From NCBI GenBank assembly GCA_001655205.1, contig LPNZ01007964.1, forward strand, positions 1 through 48,753: 48,753 bases of DNA, read 5' to 3'. Below the pieces are notes generated by a model that did not search any database, was not told the DNA's origin, and worked only from the letters and a program-made list of their open reading frames with translations. The stretch comes from Lenisia limosa (Eukaryota; Breviatea). The number at the start of each line of letters is the position of its first letter. Position 1 is the first letter of the stretch. Positions 1 through 10,105 of the stretch are shown piece by piece. The translations under genes were made by a program, and so were the position numbers.

Positions 1-430
1 TCTCTGTTTTTTTTTCATAAGTGAAGCATAGTTGTTTTCACTCAGGTTTTGTAAATAGGTTTTTTTGTAAAGTATTACATGCATGTTCGTTACCTTTTCC
101 ACTGCCAAGAAAGATCTATATTGTGTACATAACAATAACATAATGAGAAATTACAAATATGACAAACTACATGCTTTTGTGGCTTGTTGGTAGTTTAACA
201 AGCTTCAAACCCGCTGTATGATCATTTGAGTGAGTGGAGCAGTCCTTGCTGTATTGAGACTTGGGGTTCGAAACCAAACTGAAGACGAGCACGTGAACAG
301 TTAATTGTGTTCGTTGACACAATCTATTCAATGAGACCATATTCACATTGAGAAAACGGTTTTTTAGAGTTATAGAAAAGCTGAGGATTGGGCGAGAAAC
401 TGAAACTGAAAGTAAAATGCAACAGGGTCC

Positions 431-520
431 ACGCCTATAAGTAGCATAGTATATATGCATATACAATAGTATACATAATATAGTATATATAATATATCAT
501 GACATACTATTATATATTTT
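431..520. repeat. AT-rich TATA/CATA palindromic tract
   Basis: Tract of interleaved tatagtatata, atatatcatg and tactattatat words able to fold back on itself. It is one of at least eight similar tracts in the window (others near 12541, 19510, 33931, 38440, 41160, 41930 and 46000), always outside exons. It looks like a dispersed low-complexity element, not a gene. Confidence 0.6.
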
Positions 521-537
521 TTATTACTAATATTAAT

Positions 538-2649
538 TCACTCTATTGACCTTACAACTCTGTGCACACAGCTTTCTATATGCCTCCCCATCTTACCTAC
601 AAGGATTAGATTCATGAAGAACAAAAGCCTCTGTACACTAACCCAGGTAGGACCTCCTAAATCCGTGGAGCAAGATGGATGTAGGAGGTCCCAGAGAGTT
701 GGAATTGTAATATAGTAGGGAAATGATTGGTAGAAATAATAGATAGGAGAGCACCCAACATTTCGCGGTCGGGGGCGGACAACGATTTTGGGACGCACAC
801 CCAAGACAGATGAGGCGGTAGTCAGAAGCTCAACAGCTGTCATATCTTTACCACAGATGTTGGCAGTCTGAAGAAGGTGACAAACTCAAAGTTGTATATT
901 TTCTTGTGATTCTTCATGCAAACTATGTTGTGTTAAATAGCGATAATGAATCGTGCAAATACTTCCCAATATGTACAACTACCCAGAAACCCAACTCACA
1001 ATAGCCATGTTGGCGTCAAGGGCCGTGACAACTGCGTCTGCCGCGTCTCCAACAAATATCCATGATCGCTTCATCGAAATCAGCGGCACTGCCTGACTTT
1101 TAGACTAGAGGGTTAACTAATTTAGGCACAATAAAGAGCCACTTCTTACGAGAGCATCGAAAGGCTCCAAAACAACACTGGCCAGCGGCATTGAAGGTCC
1201 GTAAACCTCGGATATCCTTAAAACTACAACAATTATAACACTGTAACTAGCGATTCACTTCGTTTCGGTAAAATATCGATGGATATCCAGGATTTATAGA
1301 GAAATACAACCTTTAATTGAACAAAAATGAAACCCTAACTATAACGCTATCACCTTACCTGTAACTTTAGAGTTTGCAAACGGCTTGACAACTAACTCTG
1401 AAGTCGCAGCCATAACACCCAAATTTCTAACTTATCAGAAAATAGAGAAACTTACGACATGGGTTTTAAATCATCAAATTCCTTTCCTCCCTCTATTTCT
1501 CCGTAAACTTGAGATGATGAGATGAGCACCATTGGAATGTCAAAGAGCTGGACAGTCTTAAAGTGTTTTACAAAAATAACATGCATTACCTCAATAGAGG
1601 GTAAGACACATTTGATATAAGTATCCAATTTGGTAGTTTCTCCCGAAACTTTATCATAAAAAAACATAAATGGTAACACTTACTCGGTGGCACAACAACA
1701 ACATGTGTAATCCTTGCTGATCTTACAAGATTTGCAACTGATTCACTAGTACAATTCAGAGGTATAACCTAGGCTATGAGTGACTTTTGTTGGCGCTTCC
1801 TTTCTGAATTTTTTTCAAAAAGACAATTTGCTCTTTCCTATTTTCCTTTTTGTTTTAGCTCTTCAACATGAGCTCATAGATTCTAATCTAAGACAAAGCA
1901 ACGTCAACATGAAATTCGTTTATAACCCATTATATTCTGTTGCCTTTCATTTTTCTTCCTCCCTTAAAAATATCTCCACATACCTTCAGTCTTGGGCTTT
2001 GAAATCCACTGGAATTTGCCTAATGCATAACAGCATTCAATGCACATACCTCATAAGTTTCAAGCGTTGGTATAGAAAACACAAAGTCCCGCCTATTGAT
2101 AAGCTGATTCACCAGTTGTGTACCTAACAGACGTTAAACCAGCCAACACAGCCCAAACATTTGCCCCGCCCACCGATATAACACTTGCCCCGCCCACCGA
2201 TATACGTATCAGACCCAAACACGGCAACTCGCTTTGGCGGTCCGGGGTCAGGACGCGCTGGTGTTGGCCGATGGGCGTTGGTCAAATGACTAGCCAGGGA
2301 CATGAACTTGGAGGTGAAAGCAAAAAATAGAGGTGACGGGTAGTGGAAGTTTTTTAAGGCATTCTAATAATTTGGTTACACGTACATAGTCCCCAGACTG
2401 ATACATATTCTCCTTTCTCTTTCTACACTTTAATTCGAACATTTCGATAATACTCGAAGAAGAAAAGAGAAATGTGCCTACTTTGAGTAGAAACATGAAG
2501 ACAAATATTGATAAAAAGGCAGCCAAAATTATTGCGAGGGGCCGTTGCGACGGGGGTATCGTACCAAACCTGCAAACAACATGACAACCTATCATATCAT
2601 ACCTATTCAAAAATGAGTTGAAATTGAAAAGAAATCTTTGAACTCTCAT
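538..2649 (-). CDS. Membrane-anchored extended SDR (NAD-dependent epimerase/decarboxylase-like), possible pseudoenzyme
   Basis: Spliced minus-strand gene. From the N-terminus I see a short cytosolic start (MRVQRF), a single hydrophobic segment around 2500-2560 (LAIILAAFLSIFVFMFLL), a Rossmann strand near 2205-2225 (KRVAVFGSDTYIG), a strand near 1695-1740 (RITHVVVVPP), the SDR serine strand near 1490-1545 (MVLISSSQVYGE), an FANSK motif near 1375-1390, LRISEVYGP near 1200-1225, and a WIFVGDAADAVVTAL motif near 1020-1065. This order is that of extended SDRs acting on nucleotide sugars, and the N-terminal anchor recalls UDP-xylose synthase (UXS). The catalytic Y-x3-K appears as F-A-N-S-K, so Tyr is replaced by Phe. 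Several introns are 29-33 bases (1427-1455, 1557-1589, 2570-2602). The 3' end is uncertain: the exon ending near 770 runs into repeat-like sequence. Substrate unknown. Confidence 0.7.
551..608. repeat. Dispersed repeat, copy A (related to 45027-45500)
   Basis: The words ctgtgcacacagctttct, tgcctcccca and acctacaaggattag recur in the same order at 45033-45078 and 45445-45487. It overlaps the doubtful last exon of the SDR gene and may be an insertion there. Confidence 0.55.
650..691. repeat. Perfect 10-bp inverted repeat (hairpin)
   Basis: GGACCTCCTA at 650-659 is the exact reverse complement of TAGGAGGTCC at 682-691, with a 22-base loop. It lies just beyond dispersed-repeat copy A and may be part of the same element. 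Confidence 0.6.
2161..2204. repeat. 24-bp tandem duplication in the Rossmann region of the SDR gene
   Basis: ttgccccgcccaccgatata occurs at 2161-2180 and again at 2185-2204, a 24-bp unit. On the minus strand each unit reads as YIGGRGKC in frame and carries a potential GTGGGC splice donor, so it either inserts eight residues into the nucleotide-binding loop or duplicates a donor site. Confidence 0.75.
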
Positions 2650-3189
2650 TTTCAGATCTCACTCTAGCCAAACTACTATTCACTCAGCACTCAGTTCACC
2701 TAAAGATAGAAAAAAGGCGAAGTAAGCAACGGCGGCGGCGTTTCTCGTTTCCTTTTAGGTACCAGCCCCCTTTTCCTCTTTTCCCTCAAATCGAATTCCC
2801 AAGTTTCCGTTGTTCCCTTCTGTTTATTGTTGTCACCCATATTCCCGCATCATGACAGTCTGCGATAGAGATATGTGATCTACCCCTCTCCTTTATTCAT
2901 CGTTGATAACGTTTCCTGGGTCAAAAGAAGAATGCTTCAGGTTGGCTTTAAAAGTTTAATGCTTGATTTGTCATGGATATAACCACGCAACAACTCAACA
3001 CAAGGCTGTAACTGTAACTGCACCCAGATTGTACCGCCTCCCAAAGGACAGACTTGCTACCATCTAGCCAGTTCCTGTGTTTGAGGGTGAATAGAAGCAA
3101 ACTTTTTGCTATGAATTTATGAAACAGTGTTATGAAGAGGATTTATCTGAAATTTTAAAAATTGGAACAATTATAAATGTCACAAAATA
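2650..3189. other. Intergenic region, no gene seen
   Basis: Between the divergent SDR and propeller-like genes. No convincing coding exon or RNA gene; it presumably holds both promoters and the 5' end of the downstream gene, whose start codon I could not fix. Confidence 0.4.
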
Positions 3190-6100
3190 GGGGAAGGTTC
3201 TTTTCCAGGGTTCATTTGATACTGGTAAAAATAGCCCAGTTGAGTCTTCTGACCAGTTATGGAAGTCTGCCGTAGGTATTCCTATGGTGGGGTTAATTTT
3301 TAGGTTTCATTTCCCCACTCTATTCTATGGATTTCTGGGAATTTGACAATAATACAACGGTATTGTTTTCATTGAAGTTCATTTTTAGCTCGATACTTGT
3401 TGTTTGTACGACCGAAGCGCTCTACTCGTTTGAGATTCTTGGCTGTTTGTTCTGCTTTCTTGAATAAGTTGACTTTTTAGATTTACAATGGAAACTGCTT
3501 GGTGTTACAAAACATGATGTGACAAGTCTTAGTTTGGTTGACGCGAGCAAGTGGGTCTCATGAATCCATTTTCATCCACAAGCGGTCTTCTTTTTCTGCA
3601 ATCCGCAACATCAAACCTCCTTTTTGACCCTTCATATGAAGCTTTGCCACGAGTAAGACTGTATCTGAGTTTTTACATTAAGCTCGCTGTGATCTCAAAT
3701 CTGACAATTGGTAAAGGGAAGGCAATCTGCTTTCCAGCCCCTATTGAGAAGGACCAATTTACTTTTTACACACAATTGTAGGGCCCTGTCCTTTTTTTTC
3801 ATTGTTTAGTGATGGTAAGGGAAATGTTGTGGTCTATACTCCTGGGGATCCTCAGGTTTGTTACATTACAAACTCATCCCTTAGATTCGAACATTGAACT
3901 ACCCAAAAAGCCTCAGCAACTTTTGTTCTATTAACTGTCTTCTCTTTGAAGCAACAGTTGGAGAGTCACATGTCACATGCCACAAGTGGGATCGCCTTAT
4001 TAATGAAGATGCTACACCCCATGGTATGTGAGAACCTTTGTAGTTCATGTTTTAGGATCGGTGGAAGTGAAAGAAATCGAATGCATCAGCCATATTCCGG
4101 GAAGTGATGTACTTTTATGTTGGTTCTGCTTCTAGTTTCTCTAACTTTTTCTTTTGCAGTAACTTCTTTTGATGGTAACTATCTTCTCCATATGGTAACA
4201 GGGCTCTTCGCAACAATGTAGAAATGTAGAGGAAAATAAGTATAAGCAAAAGTATCAGGTGAAACCGTAAACCATCATAATTTTGATTGGGTTATGAATT
4301 AAATCACCATCATTTGTTGTGCTACCCCCAAGTATTAAATGAACAATTTTTTTAATATATCCCTTTTACGCAATAGGAACCCTATGAGGACGGGGTAAAA
4401 CTCTTTTCGGTTTCCTCTGAGTTTTCATTTTTGAAAGTTCATGCAATGGGCAAAGTAAGACATAGCTTCCATGACATCCAGTTTGTTGTGTTTGATTTTG
4501 ATGATGAAAGTTTTCATTTAATTCGACTTGACAAAAGTGAACAAGTTGGTTGTTGCCATTTGAATATTGATTCCAGGTTTCTCTTGTGCGTGGTTTATTG
4601 CCCATTATTTCCAATGAAGTGAATAGCCTGACCCAATTCCCAGGTTTTAAGGTTCGCCTCTTTTTGACTCACTTTGCAGTATGCCATCCCTGCCCAACAC
4701 TTTATCACTCAAAACACTATTGCTTCATTCCCAGCTATCAGCCCACCTTCCTTATCAGCTACTGGGTTGGTGCTTTGAAATCTGATCCTTTTAGAACACT
4801 TCATCCCCCCACTTCTGTTTCCAATACCCTGACCAGCTCGGCTCCCTTTTCTGACGGAGCACTATGGGATCGCCTCTCCAAGTTGCCAAATCAGGAAAGA
4901 CTTGAATCTGCGGATACTCCTGTTGTAATTCGAAGGTAGTTCCTCCTCTGATTCACTGTTGTAGACCAAATGACTGCAGCCTGCTTTTTAAGTCGCAAGA
5001 CAAGACTAAAGAGTTACACCTATCTGTCAGCGTTTCAAACGTTTGTACCAGGTTAGCATTGTCATTTTTAGGGCACGACCCATGGAGTAATTTCCTTTTG
5101 CGGAACTTCACAAGTAAGAGCATGCCATTTTCAATGCACAATATTGTTAAGTTTAACAGTCGCAGAGTGAACAAACTGTTGATGTGTTCAATGTTAAGTC
5201 TTCCTGTTTAATTCGGGATGCCTTGAGTATGTGAAACTCCCGTCTTCTAATACTGTAGCCCCATGCCTTGCCATTTTTGGGCAGTTGACCAACACTTCAC
5301 CGGTCTGTTTGTTCATAGCCACTGTCGTTCGAGAACAAATTTTAATAGTAAGGAAAGCCGTTATGGTAATATTGTAGGATGAAACCCCAGTCAAGCCTCT
5401 CTCTCCTTCATCATTGTGCCACTCAATCTGTGCTCAAAATTTTTCAGGTCTAAAATTCGAAGACTTCCTTCAACACGGCGACCACAATGGTGAAGAGTCT
5501 GAGGACTTTTTCTCTGCCACATCGTCCGTAGACTCATCTGGTTCTTCGGATTTTGAGTTTAGTGATGAAGATGACGTGGAGTTGTCCGGTGATGATTCAC
5601 AGTTTATCTTTAATGGTGCAGTGTTTGCCGTATCTTCTGATACCACTATCCAAGGCAGGGGAAGTCAAGGTTTCGCTTACGTTGTAGTCTTCACCTTCCC
5701 GGATGTTCGTGTTGTGAAATCCCTTTCCTTTGACAGCCCAATTCAATCGGTAAAAGCCTTTTGATTCTCATTAAACAGATGGAGCTTCTGCTGCTTCATA
5801 ATGAGCTTTACATATTGGCCCAAGACTTTGTTGGTCAACTAAATGTTGTGAAAGTGTTCAACGGAACGCTTCAGGTGTTGCCTAAACCATGCAGTCACGC
5901 TGTGTCCTTTGGCGCAGTAAATCTGAAGGATGGACTAAAGTGGGCTGCCATTCCTGAATTCACTGTTTAGACTGGCTAGGTGTTTACATTCGAGCCCAAT
6001 AGTCGCATTGATATGCAATGGTTCTCTTTTTGCCTTGTCAATGAAGGTTTGAGCTTCTACTGTAATATCAATTCAGGGTTCGGTTTTTGAAGTAGTCCCC

Positions 6101-8048
6101 ATATTTTGCAATACCATTTCAGCAGTTCTGTCCAATTCTGGTTTGATTATTTGTTTATAACATCCAGGCGATAAATTGGAACTTGTTTGTTTAGAAGACA
6201 ATTTGACACTAACACGCGTTGGTGTCACTCCTCTCTTATCAATTCGCTCGGGCTATATATCTCTATTCAATGAAACGTTGGGAAATTACTGGTTTTTTTA
6301 ATAATGCATACAGTAGAAAAGATCAAGCTGTCATATTAGACAAGGTTCCTCTCTCTGTTGGACCTTCAGTAGGATGCTTATTGCCATGACAATTTAGTAT
6401 GGAAATGTTACTCAAATAACAATGCAACCAGATATGAGGCTGTAAGTTCGAGAAATCTGACGATTCAGAAAACTTCACGTTTGCTCATGCTCATTATTCA
6501 ATGGAGTTCTGTTTCTTGATGGACAAAACCCAAAAGAACTATTTTTCACTGACAACAAGCAGTCGTATAGTGTCATTTCTTTCCACAAATGGTATTGAAT
6601 TTTAAGGTAACAACAATCTAGCCCGTCCTCTGTTTTCTCTGACGACACTCTTGTCTTCATCCGATTTATGAACTACATCGACGTATTTCGAGCAGAGTAA
6701 GTTGTTTATTTGTAATAGACAATGTCAAACAGTCTTCTCTTTGACATACATTTCGACAATCCTGGAGGCTGACACAAGTACTTGCTGCTTTGCAGCGCTA
6801 CCCAACTCAAATGGACTGATTCAACTTGCAATCAAAGACCAAATGGTTCAAGCAACAAAAATGCTGGCCGAGCCAATGAGCATCGTTTGTTTACAAGAGT
6901 TTGATTGCTGTAGAAGTTGTTCCCTTACCTTTCCTTTGTAATTTGTGATACTTCTGAATTTGAATCACCTGCTCTGAGAAGATGCAGGGTTTGTTGCCCT
7001 CAATCATCAAAGGTATGTATGTGTCTTGGCGTCTTATGCTGTAGCTGTGTTTTGTCTTGACTTCGGAAAACCTCCCACCTGTCCATTTGCCAGTTGATGT
7101 GTCGTAAACGGCATTGGTGTACTTTCCCAACCATTGAACGCTTCAATAAACATAGTTTTCTGCTTTTGTAGTGTTTATGGTTTATGGTAAAAGGCTTTTT
7201 GGGGGGGTGAAATGAATCATTGTATCGCATTTTACTTCATTTCAAACGTGTCTCTATTGATCCATCCTGGAGTATCACGGTAGTAGAGACCCATGATATG
7301 GCAGTATTCTACCCATAATAATTGACTGAAAAGTCTCAGCAGCCTCGTCTCAGCAACTCAGTTCAGCGATAAACTGAAGAAGACTCGACGCATAATATAT
7401 CATACCATGATCAAGCAGAGGGCAGGGCTAAGATTCCACCCCGGGCCGCGATCGATTTTTTTTTATTTTTTTTTTTCATTTTTTCATTTTTTCCAGTCGT
7501 TCAATTATAATTTTATAAATTGCTTTTTTGTCAACAAACTAACTAGACTAACTAATGTGTATCTGATGCAGCGAGCACCGAAGAAGAGGCGCNNNNNNNN
7601 NNNNNNNNNNNNNNNNNNNNNNNNNNNNNNNNNNNNNNNNNNNNNNNNNNNNNNNNNNNNNNNNNNNNNNNNNNNNNNNNNNNNNNNNNNTTCAATTCTG
7701 TCATGCACCAGAGCTGAATGAAGTGTTATTTTCTGATATGCTTCAAGGTGAATCTGTGTTTTCCAAGTATATTGGGGCGTTTCAATCTGCAATAGCTGCG
7801 CTTGTACCGGATAAAGTAAGAGGTGGATTGTCGGAACTCAATTTCGATATTTATTGGATAAATTGAAATGTGTTGTTCTTGTAGCTTTGTTTTTATTTTA
7901 AGGTAAAACTTATTGTTTCAGACTGCTTTTTCAGGGGGGAAAGAAGAAAACGGAGAAAACAGCAGAAAGGAAGAAAACAAAGAGAAGGTTGGTGTTTGTT
8001 CGAAAAGTTAGCGCAGATGATGAAATGATAACTGTTGATTGTAGATAA
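3190..8048 (+). CDS. Large unrecognised beta-propeller-like protein, basic C-terminus
   Basis: Many short plus-strand exons rich in beta-strand-like stretches of the kind found in propeller scaffolds: ILVVCTTEALYSFEILG (3390-3445), DGKGNVVVYTPGDPQ (about 3810-3855), KLFSVSSEFSFLKVHAMGK (4398-4454), VAPCLAIFGQLTNTSPVCLF (5257-5316), an acidic Ser/Asp linker (5480-5600), ELYILAQDFVGQLNVVKVFN (5802-5861), IVALICNGSLFALSMK (5999-6046) and VFSDDTLVFIRFMNYIDVF (6630-6690). After an N-run (7593-7690) the exon reads HAPELNEVLFSDMLQGES. The last exon is very basic (KKKTEKTAERKKTKRR) and ends VSADDEMITVDCR with TAA at 8046-8048. I could not name the family; a basic tail is common in nucleolar or nuclear proteins, but that is only a hint. 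A 29-base intron lies at 5750-5778. The start codon is not determined. Confidence 0.5.
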
Positions 8049-8058
8049 TTCCTTAGTA

Positions 8059-9892
8059 ATGGCAGCCTCAATCACCCTCCTTCCACACATTGGAGTGGCG
8101 AATATTTACTGCCCTGAGCAATGGGTAAATGATGCAGTAGTGGAGGTCAAATTCCTTTCTTCAAATCAGGTTAGACTATGAAGGCCATTTGTCTCTCTTT
8201 TTTTGTTTTCTATGACTCTTTAGATTCAGGTGATATGTGGAGTGAAGTTCTTGAACGTATTTATTGGAGGTGGGAGAGAATTGTGACAGAATCAAATACA
8301 AACAGCAGAAAAAAGGATGATTGAGACATAATCCTTCAGATACGCCATACTCATTTGCAGTTGACGGCAGTGAAGCGTATTCACCTCCGAGCCTCACCAA
8401 CAATGTCCTTCGGATGTCTTTGGATGTCCAAAGCTGTGACATCATCCCCGAGGCTGCAAGGCTTGTTATTGACCCACGGGACTTTGACAGAGCCAAAACT
8501 TCAGTCTTGAGGTGCCGACAGTGCAGCACTCATCTCACGTCCGAGCCTTTTGAAGAGATTTCTGGAGAACCCTCGGCTTTATGGGCTGACCTTGCGGACC
8601 TCTGGATATGTTGGAGGGTTATAGAAGCATATGAAGAATTGGCGAGACCCACTTAGCTTTGAAGAGAATAGTTAAAAATTATGAAAAGAATAAAATGGTT
8701 ATATCCCCCAGGTGGGCATATTGGGCAAGAAGCTTGCCATGCAGGTGCTGACGTCACCAAACCTGTGCATCCCGCCCCCGGCAGACTACTTGTTGGTGAA
8801 AGTACTTTAAGGTATGACCTATTCTATGATAAATTTGGAGTTTGGTGTGACTTTCAGATTTCGGAGTGAATTGCTTGTACAATCTTCCGTGAAGGATGAT
8901 ATAGAAGCGGGTGTCATTCGATGCTCGCAGTGTGACACTGCCATTGGGCCATTGTTGAGCAGAGGTGACGTGTACAATGAGGGCAGAACTGAAGTCGAAC
9001 TTTGGGCTTTCCGGATTATACAACCGGGGCGGGACACTGCGAACCTTCTTGAGTCATCAAGCCTTGGCCAAGCTATTGCCTCTGATGCAGTCAGTGTGTG
9101 GGCACGACAAGGTCAACAATGGTGGGGCACGTGACTTTTCTTGTGGCGGATATCTGTTCTTGTCCGTGTTCCTGATTGTTGCAGGTGGGCAATTACCGAT
9201 AACATTTCGGCGGAAGTATCACGTGAGTCACTATCTTCAAAGTTCACTGGCGTGTCTCTGGGAGTCGTTTATCAAGATGATGCTAAAGTTAATGGTATGA
9301 TGTTTTCAATTACTTTTGAGGCTACTGAGGAGAAGTGTACTGTATGGGATAATATATAATGCACATAGTCAATGCTTTATCATATTGTTTATTTGCGTAT
9401 TATCATTTGTCACAGAATGAGATACATATGTATGTTTGACTTTTTCCAAGACGAGTCTTCGATATCGCTCTTTCCAAAGAGGTTCCTCAGATTTGCCGAG
9501 ACCGCTGCACCTTTACCCGAAGGCCCTCGCCCGCTGGAGGAATTGGACAGTGATGATGACTTCGAAGAGATTCAACAGAGAAGTGGGAACTTCCCTTGAC
9601 CATTGTTTTACATATTTCCGCTCTAGCGTATTTAGCCTACTAATAACGATAAACACATCCCGCTTCATTTAACTTGTCTTCAGAAGCAGCTGAAAAGGGG
9701 ACCAAATCAACATGTTGTCATGGTGCGTGGGGTTGGATACATTCCTGATGAGATATATTTGATTGAGTAGGTGCTTCGAAGTCAAACGTAACAACTGTCG
9801 CCGTTTTAGCCATCCATGATGCTTTGGTTGACGAAGCCATTCAGGTATTAACAAAGGCAAAGGAATCTGGCTTCCTCCCACTTTCATAGGTT
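8059..9892 (+). CDS. UBE3D-like (HECT-like E2-binding) ubiquitin ligase
   Basis: Start ATG at 8059 gives MAASITLLPHIGVANIYCPE. Later exons carry cysteine pairs and landmarks of the UBE3D/HECT_2 family: VLRCRQCSTHLTSEPFEEI (8507-8563), EACHAGADVTKPVHPAPG (about 8733-8786) followed by RLLVGESTLR, IRCSQCDTAIGPLLSR (8916-8963), then ELWAFRIIQPG. The C-terminal exons contain RWAITDNISAEVSRES, GVSLGVVYQDDAKVN and ALVDEAIQVLTKAKESGF, ending with TAG at 9890-9892. The family is reported to act as E3 ligases that bind E2 enzymes through a C-terminal HECT-like region; the zinc-like CxxC pairs and the CH motif are the visible support. The gene starts only 10 bases after the stop of the upstream same-strand gene. 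Identification is by motif order, not by alignment. Confidence 0.7.
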
Positions 9893-9986
9893 GTCCCTGG
9901 TACTATGGTGTTGATGCTAATATTTATTCTGATTTAAGATTTAACTGTTTTTTGGAAGCCACGAAGTATTGTACAACATAAATAAT

Positions 9987-9992
9987 AATAAA
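9987..9992 (+). promoter_or_regulatory. Polyadenylation signal AATAAA
   Basis: AATAAA sits 94 bases after the UBE3D-like stop codon, in the 213-base space shared with the convergent RCR E3 gene. Confidence 0.5.
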
Positions 9993-10105
9993 GAAACCCA
10001 ACTAAAGGTCCCTAAATATTTCGCCATTACAGAGCTTCAAAATAGCCTGAGCCTTGAGAATGAGAAATGACAGCACCACACCTTGGAAGGTACCATGATA
10101 GACCT

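Noticed and set aside
4366-4614. Minus-strand frame within the propeller-like gene
   Set aside because: The plus-strand reading (KLFSVSSEFSFLKVHAMGK) continues the strand-rich pattern of the adjacent exons and ends at plausible splice sites.
7455-7495. Poly-T tract as a Pol III terminator
   Set aside because: No tRNA, 5S, U6 or A/B-box structure lies upstream; it looks like an intronic or UTR homopolymer.
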